A DNA stretch of 64,000 bases from Actinospineispora acaciae DSM 45401 (GCF_000620785.1 NZ_JIAI01000001.1:1798001-1862000); one strand, 5' to 3'. Shown: positions 33,036 through 41,639, counted from the stretch's first letter. The notes: generated by a model from the sequence alone, not told the origin. Program-made: numbers and translations.

Positions 33036-35043
33036 CGCCCAGCTCGCGCGCCAGCCGGTGGGCGTCGAAGATCGCGTCGGCGAGGCTGGCCGGGGCGACG
33101 CAGTCACCGATCCGGTGCAGCTCGCGGATGCCGTGCGCCGCCAGCTCCCGCTCGGCGAGGGTGCTGTACAGCGTGTCGTCGGAGGCCCGCCGGGTCACCA
33201 GCACGACCCCGTCGGCCGGGAGCGAGCGTCGCAGGCCCGCCTCGTTCTCCACCACGACCGTCCCGGGCCGCACCTCGACCAGCAGCGTCGCCGGCGTCAG
33301 CGTGCCGCCGGCGGCCAGCACCTCGGCCCGCAGCACCGGTCCGAGGTTGTCCTGCGCCGCCAGCGACGCGACCTCGCCGAACGGCGTGACGATCTCGACG
33401 CTCCTGCCCTGTTCACGCAGCCACTGGGCGGTCGCGATGCCCGTCAGGTCGCCCTCGCAGTCGTAGACGACGGTCGTGGACCCCGGCAGCGCCTTGCCCT
33501 CCAGCAGCAGTTGCTCCGGCGTGGCCACGTTCGGCAGCGAGGCGTCGGCGCCGGGGATCGGCTCGTTGTCCACGAACGAGAACCCGGTGGTGGCCCACGG
33601 CGCGCCGGTTGCGATGACGACCACCTCGGCGCCGTAGTCGAGCACGCCGTCGGCGTCCAGCCGGGTGCGCGGCACGAACGTCGCGCCCGCGAACTCACGC
33701 AGCAGCGCCTCCCGGTGCTCGACCACCCGCCCGTAGGAGAAGAACCCGGGAAGCCCGCGCAACCACCGCAGGTGCCCGCCGGGCTCGCTCGCGGCGTCCA
33801 CCAGGTGCACCGCCTCGAAACCGCGACGGGCCAGCGTGGTCGCCAGCTCCAGCCCGGCCGGGCCGGCCCCCACGACGAGCACCGACGGCTGCTCGGCGGG
33901 GGCGCCCGGCAGCCGCTCGGGGTGCCAGCCGCGCCGCTGTTCCTCCCCCGCCGTCGGGTTCTGGCTGCAGCCGAGCTGGCCCCGGGCCTGGCTGCGGGCG
34001 CAGTGGTTCAGCCCGATGCACTCGCGCACCTGGGCGAACGACCCGGCCGCGATCTTGCGCGGCAGGAAGGGGTCCGCGATGCCCGGCCGCGCGGCGCCGA
34101 TGAAGTCCAGGTCACCGGCGGCGACGGCGGACGCCATGAGGTCCGGGTCGGTGAACCGCGCCGACCCGACGACCGGCTTGCCGGTGGCCTCGCGCATGCG
34201 CCGGGTCCAGGTCAGCGAGTAGCCCTCCGGGAACAGCCGGGCCGGGGTGAGGTCGTGCTCGGTGGTCGCCATGCCGCCCTGGGCCACGTCCCACACGTCG
34301 ACGAGGTGGTCGAGCAGCGCCACCACCTCCAGCGCCTCGTCGACAGGGAGCGACCCGATGCCGTGGCCCTCGACGGCGTAGCGAACCGCCACCGCGACCT
34401 CATGACCGACCGCATCGCGGACGCCCTCCAGGATCTCCCGCAGGAAACGAGCGCGGTTGGCCAGCGAGCCGCCGTAGCCGTCGGTGCGCCGGTTGTAGTA
34501 CGGGGTGAGGAACTGGACGGGCAGGTAGCCGTGCGCAGAGTGGATGTTCACCACGTCGAACCCGACGTCGCGAGCCCGCCGAGACGCCTCGATCCAGTCG
34601 CGCCGCACCCGGCGGATGTCGTCGATCTCCATCGCCTTCGGGATGGCCTGGGAGAAGAACAGGCCGTTGCCCTGCATCTGGGTCGGGGCCAGCGCCGGGA
34701 GCCTGTCCTGCTTCGGGTCGGCGCCCGCGCCGAGGTGCACCAGCTCGATCGCGGCCAGCGCGTCGTGGGCGTGGATCGCCTCGACGACGGCGGTGAGCCT
34801 CCTGGCGTCGGCGTCGTCGATCAGCTCGAGCCCGTCGAGCCACGCGTTGCGAGAGTGCCTGTCGAACGCCACCTCGCCGGTGTTGACGACGGCCCAGCCG
34901 CCCTCGGCGCGCATGCCGCGGTGCGCGGCGTCCAGCGCGACCTGGTCCATTCCCCAGCCGGCGGTGTACGGCGCCGACCAGAAGCGGTTGGCCGCCACCT
35001 TCGGCCCGATCTTCACCGGCTCGAACAGCGCCCGGTACCTCAT
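33016..35043 (-). CDS. OYE/TMADH-like FMN-FAD oxidoreductase with altered Fe-S motif
   Basis: 675 residues, three domains. Residues 1-340 are the FMN barrel (NIHSAHGYLPVQFLTPYYNRRTDGYGGSLANRARFLREI). The 4Fe-4S segment follows as CIGLNHC then, 10 residues on, C in GCSQNPTAGEE; the family has C-x2-C-x2-C, so the second Cys is Leu here. Residues about 385-660 form the FAD/NAD(P) part (VLVVGAGPAGLELATTLARRG and VVYDCEGDLTGIATAQWL). Relatives are trimethylamine dehydrogenase, dienoyl-CoA reductase and N-demethylases. Last gene of a TetR, hydrolase, flavin reductase unit; start overlaps the flavin reductase stop. Confidence 0.92.
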   Translation of the reverse strand: MRYRALFEPVKIGPKVAANRFWSAPYTAGWGMDQVALDAAHRGMRAEGGWAVVNTGEVAFDRHSRNAWLDGLELIDDADARRLTAVVEAIHAHDALAAIELVHLGAGADPKQDRLPALAPTQMQGNGLFFSQAIPKAMEIDDIRRVRRDWIEASRRARDVGFDVVNIHSAHGYLPVQFLTPYYNRRTDGYGGSLANRARFLREILEGVRDAVGHEVAVAVRYAVEGHGIGSLPVDEALEVVALLDHLVDVWDVAQGGMATTEHDLTPARLFPEGYSLTWTRRMREATGKPVVGSARFTDPDLMASAVAAGDLDFIGAARPGIADPFLPRKIAAGSFAQVRECIGLNHCARSQARGQLGCSQNPTAGEEQRRGWHPERLPGAPAEQPSVLVVGAGPAGLELATTLARRGFEAVHLVDAASEPGGHLRWLRGLPGFFSYGRVVEHREALLREFAGATFVPRTRLDADGVLDYGAEVVVIATGAPWATTGFSFVDNEPIPGADASLPNVATPEQLLLEGKALPGSTTVVYDCEGDLTGIATAQWLREQGRSVEIVTPFGEVASLAAQDNLGPVLRAEVLAAGGTLTPATLLVEVRPGTVVVENEAGLRRSLPADGVVLVTRRASDDTLYSTLAERELAAHGIRELHRIGDCVAPASLADAIFDAHRLARELGATRRTS

Positions 35044-35552
35044 GCCACGACCGATGCCACGACCGACCCGTACCGACCCCGGTGGAACAGCATCGGCGTC
35101 CCGCCAGGGCCGCTGCCGAGGTCCTCGACCTCGCCGAGGACTATGTCGTGGTCACCCGCCGCGATGGTCCGCAGGCGCCGGCACCGCACCCACAGGACCG
35201 CGTCCTCCAGGCCGGGTATGCCGTCGGCATCGAGCCGCCACCGCCCCACCTCGAACCGGCGCTCCGGATCGGCCGAGGCGAACGACCGGCACAGCTGCTC
35301 GTGCCGGCTGCCCAGCACGCTCACCCGGAACCGGTCACAGCCGGCGCTGGCGCGGTAGGCCCGCGAACCGCGCATCGCCATGAACGACACCAGCGGCGGG
35401 TTCATCGAGACCGACGAGAAGGTGCCGACCACGAGCCCGTGCGGGCGGCCGTCCGTCCCGAGCGCCGAGATGATCGCGACCCCGGTGGGGTACTCCCCCA
35501 GCACCGCACGCCAGCGCGCCTCGAACCCTCGCGCCTCGAACCCGGTCCTCAC
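35040..35552 (-). CDS. flavin reductase (HpaC/HsaB-like)
   Basis: 170 residues. FEARWRAVLGEYPTGVAIISAL, HGLVVGTFSSVSMNPPLVSFMAMRGS and FRVSVLGSRHEQLCRSFAS are the standard flavin-binding segments; the end, DHDIVLGEVEDLG and PMLFHRGRYG, is also typical. It would supply reduced FMN to a two-component monooxygenase, for which the LLM enzyme at 38721 is the obvious local candidate. GTG at 35552 overlaps the hydrolase stop (GTGA), which sets the start. Confidence 0.92.
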   Translation of the reverse strand: MRTGFEARGFEARWRAVLGEYPTGVAIISALGTDGRPHGLVVGTFSSVSMNPPLVSFMAMRGSRAYRASAGCDRFRVSVLGSRHEQLCRSFASADPERRFEVGRWRLDADGIPGLEDAVLWVRCRRLRTIAAGDHDIVLGEVEDLGSGPGGTPMLFHRGRYGSVVASVVA

Positions 35553-36388
35553 CGGACCGAGGCGCGCGCCGCGTTCTCGGCGACCAGCGCGGCGATCGCG
35601 TCGGGCTGCTGAATGATCGACACGTGCGAGGCGGGCTCGCCGCCCGCGCCCTCGACCAGCACCAGCTCCGCACCCGGGATCAGTTCGGCGTAGCGGGCGG
35701 ACAGCTCGCGCGGGATGAAGTTGTCGTCGGCGAAGTGGATGACCCGGGTGGGCGCCTGCACGCGGGCCAGCCGGTGCTCCAGCCGCACGTCGTAGCGCGG
35801 GTTCCAGGCCAGCCGGGCGAACGCGATGCTCTCGCCGTACTGGTGGATGTAGTCGTCGACCCCGCCCTCCTGTTCCAGGAACTCGCCGTACCGGCCGGCA
35901 ACGCCGCTGAAGATGTGCGCGTCGGCCTGCCGCTCGGTCCAGCGGAACGGGTCGGCCTGGGGGTTCGCCGGCGTGCGCAGGCCCATCGGCGCCATCAGCG
36001 CGAGGCTGGCGAACCGCTCCGGATAGGTCACCGCGAGGTCGGCGGCCAGCCACCCGCCGAGCGAATGGCCGACCAGGTGCACCGGGCCGCTCACCCCGAG
36101 GGTGCGCAGCAGCGCGTCGTAATGGAGCACCAGGTCGTCGAACGTCCTGATGTGCGACGGCAGCGCGGTGTCGCCGAAACCCGGATGCTCCGGGACGATC
36201 ACGTCGAAGCCGGCGGACAGCGCCTCGTACAGCGGCAGCCACTGCCGGGTCAGGCCGGCCCCGTGCAGGTACAGCAGCGGCGTGCCGGTGCCCCTGCGCC
36301 GGTAGCCGACGTCCGCGCCGTCGACCGTGACCCACTCCGGGGCCGTCCAGTGCGGCCAGGTGCGCGGGGCTTCGGTGCTCACGGTCAT
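35549..36388 (-). CDS. alpha/beta hydrolase (C-C or ester hydrolase type)
   Basis: 279 residues. Nucleophile elbow VHLVGHSLGGWLAADLAV with Ser; oxyanion region YLHGAGLTRQWLPLYEALS; Asp and His expected in the C-terminal part (VIHFADDNFIPRELS; GGEPASHVSIIQQPD). Similar to hydrolases of ring-cleavage or amide-degrading pathways. Second gene of the TetR-led minus-strand unit, and translationally coupled to the flavin reductase. Confidence 0.88.
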   Translation of the reverse strand: MTVSTEAPRTWPHWTAPEWVTVDGADVGYRRRGTGTPLLYLHGAGLTRQWLPLYEALSAGFDVIVPEHPGFGDTALPSHIRTFDDLVLHYDALLRTLGVSGPVHLVGHSLGGWLAADLAVTYPERFASLALMAPMGLRTPANPQADPFRWTERQADAHIFSGVAGRYGEFLEQEGGVDDYIHQYGESIAFARLAWNPRYDVRLEHRLARVQAPTRVIHFADDNFIPRELSARYAELIPGAELVLVEGAGGEPASHVSIIQQPDAIAALVAENAARASVR

Positions 36389-36422
36389 CTTCGCTGTGCT
36401 CCTCGCTCGACGACGGAGAGTT

Positions 36423-36440
36423 ACATTACAAGCGTGATGT
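36423..36440. promoter_or_regulatory. imperfect palindrome before the hydrolase gene
   Basis: ACATTAC-AAGC-GTGATGT (6 of 7 paired) sits in the 112-base gap between the TetR stop and the hydrolase start, 35 bases upstream of the latter. It suggests a separate regulated promoter for hydrolase, flavin reductase and OYE genes. Confidence 0.4.
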
Positions 36441-36500
36441 GTCGCGGGGAAGCGTAGCTCGGGTCGCCCAGGTGGTAAAGCCCCGACTACCCGCCGGAGG

Positions 36501-37088
36501 TCAGCGAAGGCCGTCCAGCCAGCGGTCGAAGATCGCCACGATCGTCGGTCGTTCGAGGTCGACCGGCCGGTACATCGCGTTCACGCACAGTCCGTCGGCC
36601 AGCGCGATGCCCTCGATCGCGATGGTCCGCGCATCCAGGTCGGCACTGATCACGCCGGCCCGCTGGCCCCGGGCGACGGCGCTCGCTATCGCGTCCAGCA
36701 CCGTCCGCTGTCCCCGCTGGCCGACCTGGCGCAGCTCGGCGTCGCCGAGGGCCAGCCCCAGGAAGCTGAACCAGACCTCGGCCTCGGCGCGGATCTCGTC
36801 GTCGACGGGCAGGATCTGATGGAACGCCATCCGGGCGGCCCGCTCGTCGGACGGGGTGTCGGCGACCGTGGCCAGCCGGTCCAGCGTGCGGCGCTGGACG
36901 AGCTCGAAGGCGTACTGCAGCAACGCGTTGCGGGACGGGAAGTAGTACTGGACGGCGCCGCTGGTCCAGCCGAACTCCTGCGCGACCCTGCGGACGGTCA
37001 ACGCCTCCACCCCGTGGGAGCCGATCACCCGCCATACCGCCTGCGCAAGCTGCTGTCGACGGTAGTCGTGATCAACCCGCGCGACCAT
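36501..37088 (-). CDS. TetR family regulator of the flavoenzyme genes
   Basis: 195 residues. HTH: YRRQQLAQAVWRVIGSHGVEALTVRRVAQEFGWTSGAVQYYFPSRNALLQYAF (about 8-61). It is divergent from the APC permease and upstream of the hydrolase unit, so it may control both the uptake/monooxygenase genes and the minus-strand genes. Two palindromes lie in the 154-base divergent gap. Confidence 0.92.
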   Translation of the reverse strand: MVARVDHDYRRQQLAQAVWRVIGSHGVEALTVRRVAQEFGWTSGAVQYYFPSRNALLQYAFELVQRRTLDRLATVADTPSDERAARMAFHQILPVDDEIRAEAEVWFSFLGLALGDAELRQVGQRGQRTVLDAIASAVARGQRAGVISADLDARTIAIEGIALADGLCVNAMYRPVDLERPTIVAIFDRWLDGLR

Positions 37089-37159
37089 GGCCGAATCCTA
37101 GTGTCGGCCGAGTCGGGCGGCCGGGGCGCGCTTGACGCGGCCCTCCTCCACACTCACAC

Positions 37160-37196
37160 TGTTCCGAACATCGCACACCGTGCTCCGATAATCGGA
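37160..37196. promoter_or_regulatory. two palindromes in the TetR/permease divergon
   Basis: TGTTC-C-GAACA at 37160-37170 and TCCGAT-A-ATCGGA at 37184-37196, both perfect. They share a TCCGA core and lie 24 bases apart (centre to centre about 25), 47 bases upstream of the permease ATG. Good candidates for the TetR operator. Confidence 0.6.
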
Positions 37197-37242
37197 CGCT
37201 GTCGAGCTGGTCCGGCAACTGGTGACCCAACGTGGAGGCGCC

Positions 37243-38691
37243 ATGGACATGATCACGCCCTCGACCGACGAGGCGAGTCCTCCGACGTCAACCGCGCGCG
37301 GACTGCGCGCGAACCGGCTGGGCGCGCCGGCGATCGTCTTCTTCGTGGTGGCCGCCGTGGGCCCCATGTCCGGCATGGTCGGAGCGTCGGCGCTCGTCTT
37401 CGACGCCGTCGGCCCCGGGGCTCCCATGGCGTTCGTACTCATGACCGCCGTGTACGTCCTGTTCGTCATCGGCTATACCCGGATGAGCCAGTACGTGGTG
37501 AATGCGGGCGGTTTCGTGGCCTACATCGCGAAATCGTTGGGCCAGCAGGTCGGCTCGGCGGTCGCGTCGATGTCCATACTCATGTACACCACGCTGCTCT
37601 GCTCCTTTTACGGCATCTACTCGGTCCTGGCGCAGGGCGCGTTGGAGGCGGTCTTCAACTGGCACGTCGAGTGGTACTGGTGCCTGTTCGCCACCCTCGT
37701 TCTCGTCGGCGTCCTGTCCTACAAGGGCGTCGACATCAGCCTCAAGTTCCTGTCGGTGCTGCTCGTGCTGGAGACCATTGCCCTCGGGGCCGTCGCGGTG
37801 GCCATCGCGGCCCAGGGCGGCGGGGTCTCCGGCAACTCCTTGGCCGGTTTCGCGCCGTCGCACTGGGCGAACGCGAACCTCGGCGTCGCGATGCTCTGGG
37901 CGGCGGGTGTTTATGTCGGAGTGGAGGCGACGGTGGTCTTCGGCGAGGAGGCGCGCAACCGGCGCCGGACCATTCCCCGAGCCGCCTACGGTGCCGTCAT
38001 CCTGCTCGGGATCTTCTACGTCTTCGTGACGTGGGCGCTGTCGAACGGAGTCGGCATGGGCTCCATCGCCCAGGTGTCCATGACCGACCCGGAGGGTTTC
38101 ATCTTCGCGCAGGCCGAGAACCACATCGGGCATTTCTGGTCGCTGTGGCTGCACGTTCAGGTCATCACGAGCTTCTTCGCCGTGCTGCTCGGGCTGAACA
38201 ACATCCTGTCGCGCTACTTCTTCTCCCTCGGCCGCGCCGGGCTGATGCCGAGCACGCTCGGCCGGACGCACCCCGTCAGCCAGAACCCGCACCGGGCGTC
38301 GGCGTCGATCAGCGTGGTGCTCGTGGTCGTCCTGGCCCTGTTCACCGTTTTCGGCGCCGACCCGTACAAGGTGATCTACCAGTGGCTGATCGGGGTCGGC
38401 ACCGTCGCGCTGCTGGTGATCCTGTCGCTCACCAGCATCTCCGTCGTCGTGTTCTTCCGACGCCAGAAACCGGGAGCGCACAGCGCCCTCGCCACCGTGC
38501 TGGCCCCGCTGCTGTCCGCGCTCTGTTTCGTTGTGATCACCTACCTGGCCATCGCCCATTACGGCGACTTCGTCGGCCAGCAGGACAACGCCGTGTGGCT
38601 GCTGCTTCTCATTCCCGGGTCCGCGCTCGCGGGCCTGGCCATCTGCCTCATCCGCCCGCGCGGGGTCGACTTCTCCACGCGCCTGGACTGA
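37243..38691 (+). CDS. APC family amino acid/amine permease
   Basis: 482 residues, 12 helices. The first helix carries the APC signature GAPAIVFFVVAAVGPMSGMVGASALVF; EWYWCLFATLVLVGVLSYKGVDISLKFLSVLLVLE and VYVGVEATVVFGEEARNRRRTIPRA are helices 4-6 and the conserved loop. GGAGG stands five bases before ATG 37243. It imports an amine or amino-acid-like compound, probably the substrate of the monooxygenase encoded 29 bases downstream. Confidence 0.92.
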   Translation: MDMITPSTDEASPPTSTARGLRANRLGAPAIVFFVVAAVGPMSGMVGASALVFDAVGPGAPMAFVLMTAVYVLFVIGYTRMSQYVVNAGGFVAYIAKSLGQQVGSAVASMSILMYTTLLCSFYGIYSVLAQGALEAVFNWHVEWYWCLFATLVLVGVLSYKGVDISLKFLSVLLVLETIALGAVAVAIAAQGGGVSGNSLAGFAPSHWANANLGVAMLWAAGVYVGVEATVVFGEEARNRRRTIPRAAYGAVILLGIFYVFVTWALSNGVGMGSIAQVSMTDPEGFIFAQAENHIGHFWSLWLHVQVITSFFAVLLGLNNILSRYFFSLGRAGLMPSTLGRTHPVSQNPHRASASISVVLVVVLALFTVFGADPYKVIYQWLIGVGTVALLVILSLTSISVVVFFRRQKPGAHSALATVLAPLLSALCFVVITYLAIAHYGDFVGQQDNAVWLLLLIPGSALAGLAICLIRPRGVDFSTRLD

Positions 38692-38720
38692 CCCAACACA
38701 TACGACGATCAGGAGCATCC

Positions 38721-40040
38721 ATGTCGGTCGAGTTCCACCTGTTCAACTACGGCGCCTACCCGGACATCCCGTTCAACGACGAGGTGGAGAACACCGCGTA
38801 CATCGACCTTCCCAACGAGCATTTCGACCCGGTCCGGGGAAAGTGGGCGCTCGACTCGTACCTGGACACCCTGGCGTTCGGCGAGAAGCTCGGGTTCGAC
38901 GGCATCCACACGACCACCCAGATGGGCGGGCCGATCGGCATGACGCCGAGCGCCAACCTCACCGCCGCCTACCTGGCCGCGAAGACCGAGCGCATCAGGA
39001 TCGGAACCCTCGGCCCCATCCTCAACGTGTTCCAGAACCCGATCCGGGCGGCCGAAGAGATCGCGATGCTCGACCAGATGTCGGGCGGCCGGCTGATCAT
39101 CGGGCTGCCGATGGGCCACGGCATGAACTACCACAGCGCGGCCACGATGAACCCCGCCTTCGCCCGGGAACGGTACTGGGAGGCGCACGACCTCATGCGC
39201 AAGGCGTTCATCGAGCCGGGGCCTTTCGAATGGCAGGGCGAGCACTTCCACATTCCGTACGTCAACCTGTGGCCCAAGCCGATCCAGCGGCCGTACCCGG
39301 ATGTGTGGATCCCGGCGGCCGGCTCGAAGCTCACCCTGGAGAAGTGCGCCGAACACCACTACACCTACCAGGCGCTGTTCTCGCCGAGGCACGTGTTGCG
39401 GCGCAACGTCCAGACGTTCCGCCAGGCGGCGGGCAAGTTCGGTTACGAGCCCGGGCCCGACCAGGTCGCGGCGGTCATCTTCATCCACGTCGCCGAGACC
39501 GATGCGCAGGCCCGTTTCGAGGCCGAACCGCACCTGATGTTCCTCATGCAGAACCTCAACAGGTCCCGGCAGCCCGACGCGTTTCCGCCGGGACATTTCA
39601 GCGTCGAGTCGCTCCGGGGGTTCATGACCAAGGGCGGCTACCGCGACCGGGACATCGGCGAGATGACGTTCGAGGAGATGATGGACGAGGGCTGGGCGAT
39701 CGTCGGCTCGCCTCGGACGGTGGTCGACAAGCTGGGCATCACCGTCGAAGAACTGGGCGCGGGCAAGATCATCCACGTCGCGGACTTCGGCGCGATGCCC
39801 AACTGGCTGGTCCGCAAGAGCCTGACCCTCATGGCCGAAGAGGTCATTCCCCATTTCCGTGCTCCGGGCGCGAAGCCCATCTGGGCGCAGGCCGATCCGC
39901 GCCCCGCGCCGACACACGCCGAGTTCGGCGCCCATCGGCGCGAGCCGCTGAGCCCCCCGAAGGCACGCATTCACGGCCTCGGCGTGGTCGATGTGCGCAC
40001 CGCCCACGTCGAGGAACTGCGCACCGCGCTGAGGGACTAG
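38721..40040 (+). CDS. LLM-class (luciferase-like) FMN monooxygenase
   Basis: 439 residues, bacterial luciferase-like barrel. LAAKTERIRIGTLGPILNVFQNPIRAAEEIAMLDQMSGGRLIIGLPMGHG is the central conserved block; later PDVWIPAAGSKLTLEKCAEH and WAIVGSPRTVVDKLGI. Such enzymes use FMNH2 from a partner reductase to insert oxygen next to a heteroatom or to open a ring. The flavin reductase at 35040 and permease upstream fit a two-component catabolic monooxygenase. Downstream the RibB-like gene starts after 2 bases. Confidence 0.92.
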   Translation: MSVEFHLFNYGAYPDIPFNDEVENTAYIDLPNEHFDPVRGKWALDSYLDTLAFGEKLGFDGIHTTTQMGGPIGMTPSANLTAAYLAAKTERIRIGTLGPILNVFQNPIRAAEEIAMLDQMSGGRLIIGLPMGHGMNYHSAATMNPAFARERYWEAHDLMRKAFIEPGPFEWQGEHFHIPYVNLWPKPIQRPYPDVWIPAAGSKLTLEKCAEHHYTYQALFSPRHVLRRNVQTFRQAAGKFGYEPGPDQVAAVIFIHVAETDAQARFEAEPHLMFLMQNLNRSRQPDAFPPGHFSVESLRGFMTKGGYRDRDIGEMTFEEMMDEGWAIVGSPRTVVDKLGITVEELGAGKIIHVADFGAMPNWLVRKSLTLMAEEVIPHFRAPGAKPIWAQADPRPAPTHAEFGAHRREPLSPPKARIHGLGVVDVRTAHVEELRTALRD

Positions 40041-40042
40041 CC

Positions 40043-40657
40043 GTGACCCGAATATCGACCACGACACGCCGGCCCGCACACGACTGCGCGGAGGAGCTGG
40101 CTCGCGGTTCGATCGTCGTGCTCGTCGACTCGGACACCGGAGAGGCCGAGCTCGTCGCGGCCGCCCGCACGATCACCCGGGACGCCGTCGCCTTCATGGT
40201 CAGGCACGGCACCGGGTTCATTCGAGCGGCCATGACCGGGGCCGCGTGCAACCGGCTCCGGCTGCCCGCGATGTGGCACCCCGACGGCTCGGCCGCCCGA
40301 TCCGAGTACGCCGTGTCCGTCGACGCGGCGCACGGCGTCAGCACCGGGATCTCCGCGGGTGACCGGGCGAGGACGCTGCGCCTGCTCGGCGACCCCGCGA
40401 CGCCACCGGACGCGCTCACCCGCCCCGGTCACGTGGTGCCGGTCCGGGTCCGGCCTCGGCGGCGGCGTGGCGCCCCGGCCGCCGCCGTGGCGTTGTGCCG
40501 GATCGCGGACATCACCGAGTGCGCCGCGATGGCGGGCGTCGTCAGCCCCTGCGATCCGCTTCGCATGGCGCGCGGCCCGGAGGCGAGGTCGTTCGCCGAG
40601 CGCTACGGGTTGGCGGTGGTGTCCTCTGCCGATGCCGTGGCCGCCGGCTCACGCTGA
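40043..40657 (+). CDS. RibB-like protein lacking catalytic residues
   Basis: 204 residues aligned over full length with 3,4-dihydroxy-2-butanone-4-phosphate synthase: AVAFMVRHGTGF, YAVSVDAAHGVSTGISAGDRARTLRLL and TRPGHVVPVRVR keep the fold and phosphate-contact regions. But the DEDRENEGD metal loop is DSDTGEAEL, the GYLCV Cys is replaced (GFIRA), and the GHTEAAVDL catalytic His-Glu segment reads GAPAAAVAL. It is therefore unlikely to make the riboflavin precursor. Coupled to the LLM gene, it may bind a sugar phosphate or have taken a new reaction. Overlaps the convergent sigma gene by 9 bases. Confidence 0.85.
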   Translation: MTRISTTTRRPAHDCAEELARGSIVVLVDSDTGEAELVAAARTITRDAVAFMVRHGTGFIRAAMTGAACNRLRLPAMWHPDGSAARSEYAVSVDAAHGVSTGISAGDRARTLRLLGDPATPPDALTRPGHVVPVRVRPRRRRGAPAAAVALCRIADITECAAMAGVVSPCDPLRMARGPEARSFAERYGLAVVSSADAVAAGSR

Positions 40658-41515
40658 CGGCACCAGGTCCGGGTCGACGATCACCTGGATCCTGGAGACC
40701 AGGTCGTGCTCCATGGTGAGGAGCAGGACCGCGAACGGGGTTCGCTCGGTGAACGCGAACAGGGTGGGCGGCCCGAGGACCGGGTGGGCTACCAGGGTCG
40801 CCCGCCCGAAGTAGCGCAGCAGGTTCTCCGCGACCTGGTCGGCGCCGTGGGTGGGCGGGGGTTGGAACGGGGAGTCCGCGCCGAGGTCGGCGGTCCCCCA
40901 GACGCGCGGGTGCAGGACGGCCAGCAGCGCGTCGATGTCGCCGTTGGCGCAGGCGGTGATGAACCGGTCGGTGACCGCCCGGTGGTCCTGGAGGTCCACC
41001 TCGTGCGGGCGAAGCGGCGCGGCGGCGATCTTCTGGCGCGCTCGGCGGGCGAGCTGGCGACAGGTCGCGGCGGGTCGGCCGAGGGTCTCGGCGATGGTGT
41101 CGAACGGGGTCTGGAAGACGTCGTGCAGGACGAACGCGACCCGCTCGGGCGGGCTGAGCCGTTGCAGCACGACCAGCAGGGCCAGCCGGACCTCGTCGTC
41201 CAGGGTGATCCGGTCGGCGGGGTCCACCGCCGGTGGGTGCGCCAGCGGCGTGGTGGCCTCGCGCAGCGCGGTGTCGTCGGGGTGTTCGCGGCGGGAGCGG
41301 GCGGAGCGGAGCTGGTCCAGGCACAGCCGGCTGGTCACGACGGTCAGCCAGGCTCGGGGGTCGTCCACGGCGTCGGGTTCGGTGTTGGCCAGCCGGATGA
41401 AGGCCTCCTGCACGACGTCCTCGGCGTGGCCGACGTCGCCGAGCATCCGGTAGGCCAGGTCGACCAGGTAGGCGCGATAGGCGCGCCACGCCTCGGCGAG
41501 GCGTTCTCCGGTCAT
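40649..41515 (-). CDS. ECF41-type sigma factor with SnoaL-like C-terminus
   Basis: 288 residues. Region 2: YRAYLVDLAYRMLGDVGHAEDVVQEAFIRLANTEPDAVDDPRAWLTVVTSRLCLDQL. Region 4: LSPPERVAFVLHDVFQTPFDTIAETLGRPAATCRQLARRARQKI, typical of ECF41 (SigJ-like). Residues about 195-288 are a SnoaL-type fold that in this group controls sigma activity instead of an anti-sigma protein. ATG at 41515 has GGAAGGG about eight bases upstream. It is divergent from NAD(P)-binding oxidoreductases, the conserved ECF41 neighbourhood, with matching promoters both ways. Confidence 0.93.
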   Translation of the reverse strand: MTGERLAEAWRAYRAYLVDLAYRMLGDVGHAEDVVQEAFIRLANTEPDAVDDPRAWLTVVTSRLCLDQLRSARSRREHPDDTALREATTPLAHPPAVDPADRITLDDEVRLALLVVLQRLSPPERVAFVLHDVFQTPFDTIAETLGRPAATCRQLARRARQKIAAAPLRPHEVDLQDHRAVTDRFITACANGDIDALLAVLHPRVWGTADLGADSPFQPPPTHGADQVAENLLRYFGRATLVAHPVLGPPTLFAFTERTPFAVLLLTMEHDLVSRIQVIVDPDLVPSA

Positions 41516-41554
41516 GGTCGAGCCCTTCCGTTCGTGCCGGTCACCCACGATCAG

Positions 41555-41609
41555 GACGAGATGGCGGCGTGGAAAGTGACACGGTCACTTTTCCCGGGCC
41601 GATCTCGTC
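41555..41609. promoter_or_regulatory. symmetric bidirectional ECF41-type promoter
   Basis: Minus strand: TGTCAC (41581-41576), 17 bases, CGTC (41558-41555). Plus strand: GGTCAC (41583-41588), 17 bases, CGTC (41606-41609). Both match the known ECF41 pattern TGTCACA-N16-CGTC. The whole segment is a long imperfect palindrome from CAGGACGAGAT (41552) to ATCTCGTCCTG (41602-41612), so the two -35 boxes lie back to back one base apart. Confidence 0.8.
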
Positions 41610-41639
41610 CTGTCTTCGTACGCACGGCCGGAGACGAGG

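Noticed and set aside
33058..35358. Plus-strand open frame of over 750 codons opposite the OYE-like gene
   Set aside because: No domain and shadow-like composition; the minus-strand frame has all expected flavoenzyme motifs.
36819..38720. Very long open frame continuous with the LLM gene, suggesting a giant fusion protein
   Set aside because: It is the alternative frame of the APC permease and TetR genes; high GC keeps shadow frames open. LLM homology starts at 38721 with a proper ribosome site.
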